64,000 nt of DNA, from contig JAIWNF010000005.1 of assembly GCA_025093555.1 (NCBI GenBank), positions 806,001 through 870,000 of the forward strand, read 5' to 3'. The notes under the pieces were generated by a model. It ran no database searches and was not told where the DNA came from. It saw nothing but the letters and a program-made list of their open reading frames with translations. Positions 37,890 to 50,590 of this stretch are shown here, in pieces. This DNA comes from Circinella umbellata. Lineage: Eukaryota > Mucoromycota > Mucoromycetes > Mucorales > Lichtheimiaceae. Position 1 is the first letter of the stretch, and every line of letters begins with the position of its first letter. The position numbers and the translations under genes were made by a program.

Positions 37890-40800
37890 TTAAACCCACC
37901 ATATTAAACTACGAAATGTATGAGAGTAAGCAATTTGATATATTAACCAGAAAACCATACCTAGATTGAATATTAATTAGTTTCTTGAGCTATCTTTATA
38001 TATATATATACGTTACTATAAATAATACTTACAGACTAATAATGGTACCCAGAATGATAATAAACGCTGATCTTTCCGTTTCTTATCTTCCATAGTTTCT
38101 AATCCCTTGGGTGTATTAAAACTATCATAGGAATTACTAGCTTCAGATCGAGACGATATTATTGGTGATGATGTAGATGCTGATGAAGATGCTGGATAAG
38201 AGAAAGTATGATGCTGTTTTCGATTAGGTCGGGATGATGATGATGTTGATGATGCAGTGGATGATGATGATGATGAGTTAGGAGGGGGTTGACTATTTCG
38301 TGCACCCATTGCATAAGCGAGTGCCATATACCAAGCAAGAGTTTGTTCCGGCTCTTCATTGGTGGGTGGATTGTTAGCGGTATTTTTAGGTGAAACATCA
38401 GGAGAGAGTCGTATAGACATATTTGCAATCATAGTTGTAGGACGAGGTAATTGTAATAAATGATCAGCAATACTTTTCAAATTCATTTCCGATGGTTTTG
38501 TAGCAATATTGTTTTTCAAATTTTGTAAGAATGAACTGTCTTGTGATGTTGAACGTTGATGGTTATTAGTTTTTTGTTGTTGGAAATGGGATAAAGTGCG
38601 TTGCATCCAATTGGATGATTTTTTGTCGGAGGGTATCTCATCATCTGAAGAAGATACCAGTGTACTATCTCGTTCATGAACAGGCTGTGCATCTGGGATT
38701 TCATCAGCTGAATTGGAGTCTTCATCGTCTTGCTGTAAATATTGAATGGATCCAACAGAACGGTATGGCCATGATTGCTGTGGCTGTGGTTGTTGTTGGT
38801 TTCGTCGACGTCGTAATCCTTCACTAGCTGTAGGTGATAATTCACTACTGGCAGTAGATGAATCAGATAAATAAGCTTGTGGCCATGCTATTCGATCTTC
38901 TGTTTCACTATCAATCCAGACTCGATCATCGTCGTCGTCGTCGTCATCATAGTTGCTGTCACCATCTTCTTCTAAAGAGCTTTCGCCTCCTTCATCATAT
39001 GATGTATCTACATCTGCGCTCATAATATCTGAAAGCGAATCGTTATGGTGCGATGATTCGGATGTTTCTCGATCGTCCAGCGGCATATGATTCAATAATA
39101 ATGTTCGAACTGTATTATCTTTGGCAAGATGCATGGGTCGTTTGTTCCGTAAATCGTAAATTTCTGGATCAGCATCACCTTCTTCTAAAAGAACACGTAC
39201 AACATCTTCATGCCCAAACCATGATGCGTAATGTAATGCTGTTGCTCCATTTCGATCGGCATTATCCACCGAACAACCAAGATCTAATAAAGCTAGTGTC
39301 AGTTTTGTGAATCCAAGCATAGCAGCTAAATGTAACATGGTGTGGCCTTGAGCATTGGCAATGGAAACATCGCTCCATTGTACGTCTTCCATTGTATCCA
39401 TCACTTCAAGTACTTGTATAATGTGGCGTTCCAGGTTGGCTTGTTGTGGTGGTTGATGGTGTTGTCGTTGTTGTTGTTGCGTCTCATTACTATTGTTGTC
39501 ACCAGTACTGTCACTGTTACCACCACCATTACTACCCGTACCAGTTCCTGATGATCGTTGATTTTGATTTCCACCTTGAACAATACGCATAGCAATTTCT
39601 CGTGCATCTTCCACCTTTCCGGTCATTTTCAAGCCAACGACTTGAAGTGCCAGCTCCATCAATGCTCGATCATTCTCGTTATAATAAGTAAATAATGTCA
39701 CTTCTGAACTACCCATGACAACAGGATACTCCTTGAATGAAACAACTACCGGACCAGGCTCCGCTACTGAAGGTAAAATACAAACAAGTGTATTGGGTGA
39801 CCAAAAATGTGTGTTGGATGCAACAACATCACCAAACATGACAGTTAAACCACTACGGAAATTTGTGCCTAGAATGGTTACTTCAATACCACCATAAGTT
39901 GGACCTTCATTAGGAATTAATCTTTGAAGTAAAGGTCGTTCTGCTGCTGCTGTTGTTGTTTGTGGCGGTGGCGTAGCAGAAGCGAGTGGTGGTGTTCGTG
40001 TTGAATTTTTCGAGCTTGTACTTGTTGGAGTATTATTATTTGATGTGGCAGTTGGTGCACTAAGTGATGAAAACAAGTTCGGTCCAAGTTGTTGTATTTG
40101 TGACATTTGAGGTTGTTGTTGTTGCTGTAAAAACATATTCATGGCAGGATTAATAGGTGATACTTGAGCAGATGCTCTTGCTGTTGGTACGGGTGATTGA
40201 CGTTGAGAATTTGATTGTTGCTGTTGTGTTACCGATGGTGCAATTGCTGTTTGGTCAGGGCGCGGTTGAATTGAAAGTTGTGAGTTTGGAAAGGAAGGAG
40301 GATATTGTATAGACGGTTGCTGTGAACCATTAACTTGTTGTGGGTGATTAAATGCACCAAATGATGCTGCAGCGGCTAACATAGCTTGAGTATTTGGTTG
40401 CTCAGTATCGACGCGTGCACGTTTACGACCTGCTTTCACCTTGTTTGATTTATGATCATCAGTAATCATAATAGGGGGTGACATACCCGAAGCGACTGTT
40501 TTACCAGTATGATCTTGCATTTCAAAATAGATACTATAAAATATAAATAGATTTATTATTTATTTAGATGTATGTTACATTCAAATGAGTTCACATGACC
40601 ATACTCATTTTTTTTACTACCAACTCATATAAGTAGTAATTTGATTTCTAAAGTAATAATTATTGTTAATAATAATAAGCTTACCAAAAACCGAGCCGTT
40701 CATTATGGTGACGACAGTAACATGTGATTCGAGTGGGTAAAATAGTATCGCCTGAGCTAAAATCAACTACTTCTGAACAATTGAAAAGTAAGACTTTTTG

Positions 40801-42081
40801 TTCTTCCATTGCCAAGGATTTCTCGTCATCGGCAGGTCGTTTTTCTTCTTCAGTCTCGGCTTTGACCCGATTTTCTTTTCTACGTTGTGATCGTTTACGC
40901 TAATATCATTATGACACAAAATTAAGCAGAACATCGGTTAATCGGAAGAATGTTCAAAAAATTTACGATAAATGAATTACGAACAGAAAAAAAAAAGAAG
41001 AGAAGTGGTTACCTCTCGTTGAATACAGCCCAAGCAGGTAACAACCTTTCTTGCTGGATCACTAGCACAGATCACGCGTGCACTCAAAAAAAGCATTTTT
41101 TCTGATCTTATCGGCATATTATTACTATCAACACCAGTGACACTTGCTATCCGAGTACCATTAGGAGCAGTTTGCATCATAATCTGTCGTTTAAGTTTGT
41201 CTTTTGCCACCATGTGTTCTGGTAGCTTAAGATGTGACCACCATTGTGCCTTATCACCATCATCTGTAACAAGTTGAATGCATAATTTGATCTGTGTCTC
41301 AACGCGAGATTTTGCACCTGTTTGAGGTACACCAAGAACTCTTATCTGCATGCCACTACTACATGTAATAATATATATAATAAATAACGTGTGGTCGAGT
41401 CAATAAAAAAAACGATATGTATTAAAGAAAATAACAAAAAGCGAGTTGCAAAAATAAAAGAGAGCAAAATTGGTTACCCTGAACTTTGAATTTTATGATT
41501 TTCCGTTTTGATAGTGGTTGGATCTGGGGACATGATAGGCGGCGTTGGAATGGTTGCATGGGTTGAAACTGTAGTAGATTGAGATTGTGTTGCGGAAACA
41601 GTATTCCTAAATCATATATTTTGATTTTTAAGCTTATAAAATTCATATTGTATTGTGCGGAAGAAGAAAAAAAAAGTTACTGGAATATGTTGCTTACATT
41701 GAACCACCAGGAAGTTGAACTGGATAAGAAGAAGATAAATAATCTGTGAAATTGCGAGCAAGATTAGGAATGGCTTGTGGGAATGGATTTTGAGTTACAT
41801 TAGAAAAAAACTATTGAAAGAAAAAAAAAATAATGGTCAATTTTTTTAAAGAAGAAAAAAGAAGGTTCCTCTATGCATTAAATATCCTTTCTACTTAAGC
41901 ATTTCAGAGACATATAGTTGAAGTAGAAGTGGCAAAAAAGAGTTACATTATTAACTCCTGACCAAAAGGTCTGGTTTTGTTCTGGTACAGAAGAAGTAGA
42001 GGGTTGAAGTGGTTCAACTACGCTTCCATTATTACTGCTCGTCGTAGTTGGAGGTATAAACTGCTGTTGAAAATGTTGTTG

Positions 42082-42112
<31 letters not shown>

Positions 42113-42543
42113 CGCTGCATCAGTGGGGAATGTCTTTCAACTGATGTTTGCCGAATATTATTATGTAATGGAGAAGCTGCTGATGTCCAATCCGAATCAT
42201 TTACTTCTCCCATAGATTGATCTTCGTCTATTGTCGACGGACTACCATGATTACTCACTGTATTGGAATTATTATTGCTATGATTACTAATACTATGGCT
42301 ACTACTAGCAGTATTATTATCGTTCTTTTGTAATTGTTGTTGTAATAATACTTGTGCTTGTTGTTGATGCATAAAATAAAGAGGATTATCGGGTGGTACT
42401 GAATCAAGTTTATAAAAGAAGGACTCGTCGATAAATGGTTGTTGCATTTGCATAGAATCGTCATGAGGTTCACTAGTCGATGAACCGGACGGTGAATCGC
42501 AATCTTCTATTGGTACGTCCAATAATGGACTTGCTTGAGGCAT
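37890..42543 (-). CDS. MGA2/SPT23: Mga2/Spt23-like membrane-tethered transcription factor (IPT/TIG + ankyrin + C-terminal TM)
   Basis: Seven exons on the minus strand (42543-41947, 41810-41698, 41606-41478, 41355 or 41358-41013, 40899-40685, 40533-38033, 37960-37890) give about 1322 aa. The N-terminus is acidic with a poly-Gln run. A conserved Mga2/Spt23 region follows (MQIRVLGVPQTGAKSRVETQ; KKVVTCLGC-like and KRSQRRKENRVK). Then come a basic GRKRARVD segment, an IPT/TIG domain (about 670-750, RLIPNEGPTYGGIEVTILG), two ankyrin repeats (about 868-945, GHTMLHLAAMLG, GATALHYASWFG), a Ser/Asp-rich region, and a single hydrophobic anchor at the extreme C-terminus (LLSFWVPLLVCMVFWLIYQI). In yeast the homologues sit in the ER membrane and are released by ubiquitin/proteasome processing to drive OLE1 desaturase. 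The last intron cuts the anchor. Confidence 0.9.
42078..42118 (-). repeat. CAG/CAA poly-glutamine tract in the MGA2-like gene
   Basis: On the coding strand a mixed CAG/CAA run encodes about 12-13 Gln between MQR and HFQQQ in the N-terminal activation-type region. It is a likely length-variable microsatellite. Confidence 0.85.
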
Positions 42544-45500
42544 GATGAAAATGCAAGAAAATATATATGTATTATATTTTTATAGAGAAAAAAAGAGTAA
42601 TAGTGTTGTGGATTGCTGTAATTACGACTTCTCTTTTTCTTTTCTTTTCACTAGTGTAAAAAAATAGAGTGTTTTAAAAATAAAATAAAAAAAAGAGAAA
42701 GTGGAAAAAGGTTCGAAAAGCGATGAAAAATTCGGCTTTGCTGATTAACCTCTACTTTTGGTTTTCAATGTGACTCCTGACTCAAAAAAAAAAACTCCAA
42801 TATGTATTACACTGGTTGTTATTGCTGTAGTACACTCATCAACTTATTAAACACGAGAACATACATATATAGATATATATACATTTCAGTAAAAGTATAC
42901 TTTGATTGCAAATTGACGGGTTTTTTTTTTCTTTATTTTTTTATTTTGTTTTTTTTATCGTGAGTAATAAGCTTCCTTTACTTACCTTTCTTTTCTGTAA
43001 GCTTTTTTTGTTTCTATTTGTTATTAAAGCGAGATTTTTCAGTTCCGGTCAACCTGAAATTCGTTGAGAACTTGATTCGGCCAATCACATTTCATCAAAT
43101 ACCCCGAATCACCACAAGTCTTGGGGTAATTGGACTCTTTGGTCTATCTTGTTTTTTCAACGTTGTTTGATATTATTGATTCTTTCAAACGCGCGTTTAA
43201 TTCATGTAAATTCATGGGGACGATTTTTTTGGATAATGTATATGCATGATACTATTATAATTCATGACTCATGAGATCGTCCGATGATAACAATGAATGA
43301 AAAAAAACGTCATTTTCTTCTCCTTTTTGGTCCATTTGTCTTTATCCCTTCTTCTTGATAGCTTCCAGTATATCTTTGTTAACTGTGTGTCACCAACTTC
43401 TATCCATCTATGCACACAGTCTAATTGCAAACTCGGTAATTCATTCGTCCGTGAGTTATTTTATTTTTGCTCATGTGACACTACATATTTTGATTCATAT
43501 AAAAATACACTCCATGTCTCCACTCTCATCATATATCACCAAGTGATCTTTACTGACAGATATGATTTATTTGTAACTTAGTAGCAAGAATTTAAATGAT
43601 TTAAGCATTGAAATAATGATAGCTTCATCATAACAATATTATTACTATATATCACATTTTTGATATAAACACCCCCAAAAAAAGCATTAAGAATTTCTTG
43701 TCTACTGGTCTGAAAAAGATTTTGGGTTGATAATATATATAAAATTCACCAGGAGACTGAGCCACATAGAACATATCAGAGCTCTGTGCGAAAAAAATTC
43801 CCATTTATATTTTTTCATGATTGAAAATGGCATGCTGTTTATTATTTGTTTTATAGTGATGCGTAGGTTATATGCAGCACACATGACAAGTAAAAAAAAA
43901 ATTATTAAGATAAAAAAAATAATTATCTAACTGCTACCAATGATAAGGGACAGAAGGCGAAATTTCTTTTATCTGGGTTATAAGAAGACATTATATCCGA
44001 CAACATTGTTAGTGCTATTTATATGGTCAATGTGAAACAAACAAGAAAGATGCATTATCAAAGAGCTAAAGGTCTCTCCCCTTTTTTAACCCCTTGCATA
44101 TAACAAAAACAACTAAAGCAAACTTGAATCAATTTGGGGAAGGAGAAGTTGGGTATAAAGAAAAAAGCACTATTTCATTTAATAATAGTAATAAAAAACA
44201 AATGTTATATAATCAAGTACAACAATAAAACATATGTATTTTTAATTATGCCACGACAATTTTTTTTTCTCATTTGAGAAACATATACTGTTGATCACAC
44301 ATGCAAGTAAAAATTTTATTGTTACATTCTTGTGATAATAACACGCATCATTACTGTGACCAGATCTATTGTACTAGTAAGCTATGTGCAGATCGTATAA
44401 TCAATATGAAACTGGACATGATATTTTTTCAAATTAATCACAATCTATGATAATTTTACGATTTTTGTAAAAAGTAGTTATAGTTGATCAACACATGAAA
44501 GCTTGATTTTCATAAATCCTTGTGATGTGCACACAAAGTAAAAAAAAAAAAAAAAAAAAAGACGAGATTATCCAAAAAGATAATAATGTACCTCAGGCTA
44601 CTACTATGTTATATGTGAATTATCAGTTCACGTTCATACTGACCAATTTATATACCGGCATCACGCTTAATGCGTAATTATAGCAATATATTGCACAAAC
44701 ATTATTGTTTTCATAAATATGTAGATGAAAAAATATATTTCTTATGCTATTAACTAACAGAAAGTAGTTTCCGTTGAATAATTACAGTAGGTAATGCAGA
44801 CAAAAGATGAAACACTCTTTTATACTCTGTAAATGATAAAGACAATAAACTATTATCATGTAATATGTATAATAGGAACGGACCCGAAATTCATGCTTTA
44901 AACAATAAAAAACACGTTATTCTTGTCAAATGCACATGATTAGTATATTTTCCCGAATTATATTTTATCATATATAACGACATTCATTAATCCGGGAATT
45001 TTTTACAGGTGTAGGAAAAATATCCATCAACCATGTGGTTTTAACAGATCACTTGTTATTATAAAAAGTTAGTGGTAGGGTAAATTGAATAGGATGAAAT
45101 TGGTCTTATCAAGTCGAAAAGCACAAGGATGTAACAAAGCAACAGCTTTTTTTTATTTATTGACCATGAGCAAAAATTCATAACGGATTATTCATTCCAC
45201 GTTGGCTTTTTTGCCATGTATATAACCATAACTTCATCAGCCTTTACTACTAGTTTACTGCCTCTTTTTCTATTATGGAAATTTGTTGTACGTACAATAG
45301 AAGTATACTATATTAAAGAGCTGCGCCACTCATGCTGAAATAAAAATGACAGTAATACTACTACTGATCATGTACAAAACAAAATAAAAAGAGTGGTTAC
45401 AAAAATAGGTAAAGTGATTTTCAAAAATAATAAACAGAAAACAAACAAAGAGGGAGGATTTACAGATAAAGAATTTGAACCGATTCCGTTCCTGAAAAAG

Positions 45501-46343
45501 AAAAAGATTAACTATTTGATATATAGTTGGCGAATAGGAAGCTATAACAATTCTCTATCTTTTGTAGATCACATGTGTGTGTCTATATACATAAATATGA
45601 TGAGTTAATGATGTTTGAATTTTTTTTTTTACCCTTCTATTGTTGTGTGATATGATATTATCAAATCAGTTATATAATTTCCATTTGTAATGTTATACAA
45701 CCCATTATTACATTTCTGGTTAAGTTCATGTAATACAACCCACCATTTCCCTCAAATGGATGATGTGTTGTACTACATTAATGACACCCCGTTCGTCGAG
45801 AATAATAATAACAGTAATCGTTTTGTAAAAAGCACGTTCATTTTTATCCGGAATGTTGGAGTATTGTGCAACTCTGTCATTGGTTTATATAGATTTCATG
45901 AGACAATAGATGAAACAAAAAGCTGATGAAGTAATGATAATTAATAATTGATATAGTGTTCTTTAAAGAAGTCAATTCTATTACGTATTATGGTACAGTA
46001 AACACAAGTAAAAAAAATTTATACAAAATAATGAGATAATAATGATGTTGATGATAATGTGGGGATCTATAATACATTGCAAAAGGAAAAAAATAATAAT
46101 GAAAATAACAAATGTTGATAAGAAAAATAAGGAGTGTGAAATATGAATAAATAATGAATGAGTAAGTAATATTAAGAAAAAAAAAGGAGTAAGAGGGGTA
46201 TATAAAACTGCATAAGAGTAAAGTATAGCATGATGATGAAGCTGATAGTAATAAATGATGATACGTATGATGATATGATGATGGTTAAATAATGATAAAG
46301 AAAAGGCGATCGCATGGAGAAACAATAACTCCTTAAAAAAACT
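42544..46343. other. 3.8-kb intergenic region, no gene seen
   Basis: Between the MGA2-like start and the end of the cyclin gene. AT-rich with homopolymers, including a poly-A of about 20 at 44540-44560. ORFs of 60-114 codons (43297-43581, 43727-43930, 45393-45608, 45690-45926, 45981-46325) lack motifs and splice partners. The 43297 frame starts with a hydrophobic segment but has no other support. Confidence 0.45.
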
Positions 46344-47212
46344 TTACAAGCATAGATCTTGTCGATGTCGCAATAAATAATTCTGTACATCAACTTCGTT
46401 TATCCAACATTGATGCTTAATCAAGTTAAGGAAAGAACATTCAAGCTGGTTTACTTGTTCAAGTGTGTATATTGAGCTAATTTTCGCCATACACCTGTTT
46501 GTTAATCGATTCTTTGATGATGTCCATGTTGTGCCTTGTAAAAATTTGTCTGCAACAAGAAGAGCAGCAATAAAAATACGATGTGCTGTATCTAAAATAT
46601 TATAGATAATAAAGTAAGAAAAAAAAAGCTAAACTAAACAATCTAATAATATTATACTACATACCATCATCCCCCGTAGCATTTCTTGGTAATGCTTGTT
46701 TACATCGTTCAATATATATTAAAGCAACAATAGCAACATGGCATGAAACTCTGGATTCTGTCGTAACTTTTTGAATAAAATACAATAAACCAGGAACTTT
46801 TCGTTGACTAGGTCGATTCCGTTTAGGTAATAAATCACACATCGTTACCGTCATAAAATCTGAAAGTGTTACATATTTATTTATTTAGTAATTATGTTTT
46901 TTTTGGCATGTGCAATGTCAACAACGAGGACAAATAGTTACCTGTTAACACAGTTGGTAATTCTTTATTTGCTATTGTTTTTGATTGAAGTTTGGTCGTC
47001 GGATCTGTTATTAATATGCCAGTAGGTGGAGAAGATGAAAATTGATGATGATTTGGATTATCTTGGAGAAGAAAAATGTCTTTTTCTTGATATATGGTAG
47101 TCGTAGTATTTTTTCGTCTGTTAGGTACTGCTGTTGCTGCTGTTGCTGCTGTTGTAGAATGTTTTGTAGGCACCGTCGTCGTGATTGTACTAGACATGAG
47201 GGCTTTTATCAT
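46344..47212 (-). CDS. Pho80/PCL-type cyclin
   Basis: Three exons on the minus strand (47212-46942, 46859-46665, 46591-46344) sum to 714 nt, or 237 aa. After a disordered Thr/Ala-rich N-terminus comes a compact cyclin box: VPGLLYFIQKVTTESRVSC, AIVALIYIERC, TAHRIFIAALLVADKFLQG, then NRCMAKISSIYTLEQVNQLE and a FLNLIKHQCWI helix. The RxFxAALxxADKFLxD-like signature and short size fit Pcl1/Pcl2/Pho80-family cyclins, which pair with the Pho85 kinase to control cell cycle, polarity or phosphate and glycogen responses. Which PCL subgroup it is cannot be told. The first ATG gives MIKALMSST; a second Met five residues on is also possible. Confidence 0.88.
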
Positions 47213-50200
47213 ATGCGTAAAATTAAAGTTATACTGTGGAGAAGAAGAAAAAAAGTAATAAAAAAAGAAAGTAAAAGAAAATGATCTTGCTAGCTCTTTA
47301 TATATTTTACAGTTTTTTTTGTTGTTTGTTAAAGTTTTAAATATTTAATGCAAAAAGACTAAATTTTATTGGTAATTGAATAAAAAAATATGGGGGGAGG
47401 GATTCCATCAATAATGAGAACCAATCTAATGGCTTCTAGCATGTCTGCTGACCCTGTTAATATATACTTCTTATCGTATTACTCGATCAGGTAGGTGGTA
47501 CACGTGCGACCTTTTGTCTGAAGCAAAAAAAGGTGGAATCTTCTTTTTTTATATTCATTTTGTTTGCCACGCGAGATTATGAAGGGTTATTGAAAAAAAA
47601 GTAGGAATATCTTAGTTGGGTGCTCTAATGTTATGCGCCCTCAGAGATTGTAATAATTAGATAGAAATCTTTGTACGTAACTTTTATTATTTACTTTTTA
47701 AATAAGTTCTCTAATATATTTCTCAACCTTCCTCACAAAAAAAAAGCTCTCTTCTTTCTGTTTCGCCATACGTAACAACATACAATAACACATAATCTGG
47801 AACAAAGGAGTTTATATTTACATATTCAAATTGATCGGATTACTCTATATGTGTAATATTTGTTATTATTTCTTTACAACGCATGTCCGATTTTTATGAA
47901 TATTTATGGTGGCACTATAACGACTGTTTGTATACAAACTGTAATGATCTTGGAACCAATAATTTTTTACATAAATTTCGATGAAGTGATTCACGATAAG
48001 TATTATGCTTTTCAAATAATTTTATTAGATATTATAAAATATTACCATTATATGATTAACAGCAGAAGCCTGCGAAATCGATATGAGTTAAGTAAATTTC
48101 GTTCTTACAAATTATTACGTATTAATTGCAGATAATCTAATAATAATACAGGCTCATATACTATCATCCACGAAAGCAGAAAGCTTGGGGTAAGTTGCCT
48201 TTTTTCGCTATATTAAACTCCATATAGAGCGGGTTCTTCTTATTAGTTTGGAAAGCTTACGTATATAAACTTATTCTCTTTTTTTCCTAATAGTCTATTA
48301 GATAATATAAAACAGCAGACAAAAAGCGCGTTCTTATTATTATTGTTGTCTCGTTAGCATTCATTGATATATGGTGGTTTTTGTCTCCGCCCATCACTTA
48401 TTATTAAAGGAAACCTGGATTATTAACTAAGCATTGCCATATGGTTTTGTCTCCGTCTCTGCCGATGCCACATGTAGTAATATATTTAATTAGGAAGACA
48501 TTAAAGAGATATACCTACTTTTTTTTATTTTATTTTTACGCTGTTCTGGTGCTGATCATGCAACCTTATATAAAAAGGAAAAACTGATTATTAGTCAACT
48601 GAAGGAGTTAACTTTGTGATTAAAGTTTTATTATCATTACTATTATAGAATTTCTTAAAACATCTAAAAGATTTTTGAAATGAAACATGTTTCTCTATAA
48701 GGAGAGTCCTCTTTAGTTTTTTTTATCCCTAGTAGCCTCACACTTACTGTGGATATATATACATTTGTACCTATACAATATCATTGGATGCTGCGCTTCC
48801 GGTAAATATATAGATGTGATTCAAGGTTCCCTTATTGTATCTTTTTATTGAAACCTTTGAGCAACTAGATGACCATCGCTTTCCCGTCCGTTTGACCCTT
48901 GAAAAAAAATCTTAGCTTATTTAAACATTTTGTGCAAATCATCCCATTATTTCCAAATGTAGCACTTTCCCCCCAAAAAGATCTAATGATGAAGAAAGTT
49001 TCTACTGCGGAGAGAAATAGGACAAGCGGTTTTCACTAGTCTTTTTTATGGTTGGACAAAAAAGTTACCCATGCCTTTTTATACATATAGAGTATTACCC
49101 GCCATTAATAATATAAAGTTCTTTAAAATCATGATAGGTTGTATTTCAGCCCACAACATAAAATCACATCATATGAAATAAATGAATATACCCGAATCCT
49201 TTAAAAAATAGATGTGCTTATTTCTTTGGGGGCGCGGTGCATATGATGTAACTGCTGTCAATTTCCCTCTTCATTCAATCGCGTAGACATGTTACACTTT
49301 GTTATTTGTTTCTTCTTTTTCCTTCCAAGATAAGAAGGAAGAAGGTTGGAAGGCGGGATAATTGTTATCTCTTCTTTCTCCAGCAATAGAATCTTTCTTT
49401 ATACTTACTGAATATAGATTATTTTTACGTATCGATTGATTTTAGCAAAAAGAGAAAATAATAATGAGACAGACTACTGATGAACATTATAACGATTAAC
49501 ATATAAAAAGAATTGTTTTATTTTTATCGTTATATTTTTTTCGTAAAAATATCTAGTAAATCAAATTAATTATCTCGATGTTCGTAATAGTACATGTATG
49601 TCTGACCGCCGATATGATAGGGTCATGTTGCTATGAGATGATTATTTGGTCACAACCAGGCTGCTAATGACCATGGAAATTATAAAAACAACCACATAGC
49701 AGGAGTGCAGTAGCAATTTGTTACCAGCTGCACATAACTACCATATCTTCTTAAATATATATACGTAGCATCACGCTTACGTATATAATTTGTTACAGAG
49801 ATAATAAGAATGAGTCAGATTATCTATCAAGACTATAGCAAAAACAGGATTATTATTTTTTGTAAAGAGCATTCCCGCACAAATATGCTATTTTCCTGCA
49901 GGGTTTTCAGTAAGAAAATAAAAAGAGTGTAGGATGAATAATCAGCATCACCAGGGTTCCTATAGCCATATTCATGTGACTAATAGCAGCAAAATAGCAT
50001 TACGACTTATATAAAATGCTTTTTTTTTGTTATTGAAACATGAATGTATAATGATGTACCACTTTCATATAAAGACCCAACCAACGGACTATAAATTATC
50101 TGAATTAAGTTTTATGCAACAACGAAGATATGCACAGATAAATCAGAAAAAAGAATAAAGGCAAAAAAAATTAGACCTTTATTCTTTCTCTTTGCTATAT

Positions 50201-50590
50201 CTGCAAACTCTCTAATAGAAACAAATTAAATAAAAAAACACAGCAACTAATAACCGCAACAATATATAAATCCCAAACTCTTTTTTTGCACTATCCCATT
50301 GTTTGGAATCGGTGAATTTAACTTTATTTTGCTTTTTAGCAAAAGAACGAGCTCAGTCGTTATTGTTTTATTGATCTTTTTTTTTCTTTTTTTTTTTCGA
50401 GTTCAAATAAGAAAAATATATTAATACTTTTTCATTGAGTTCTGCAGCAATCCTGTCTACCGCTATACAAAGAACTACTGCTGTACCTCGTTTGGTAGTT
50501 CCTAATGCGCCATTGGCGCTTTCGGTGTCTCCATCGGAAACAGGGAAAAAGAATAATCTAACGCATTTACGTCATTTAATTCGGTTACCA
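47213..50590. other. 3.4-kb gene-poor region upstream of the transporter
   Basis: AT-rich, with no convincing gene. A 91-codon plus ORF at 47860-48135 is I/Y/N-rich without motifs. Two similar blocks (TGGTTTTTGTCTCCGCC near 48373 and TGGTTTTGTCTCCGTCTC near 48442) form a short imperfect direct repeat. From about 50435 the transporter frame is open but lacks an ATG. Confidence 0.45.

Noticed and set aside
43297..43581. 94-codon plus-strand ORF with a hydrophobic start, resembling a secreted peptide
   Set aside because: Composition is that of AT-rich chance translation (F/S/L/Y), with no splice partner, conserved motif or clear cleavage site.
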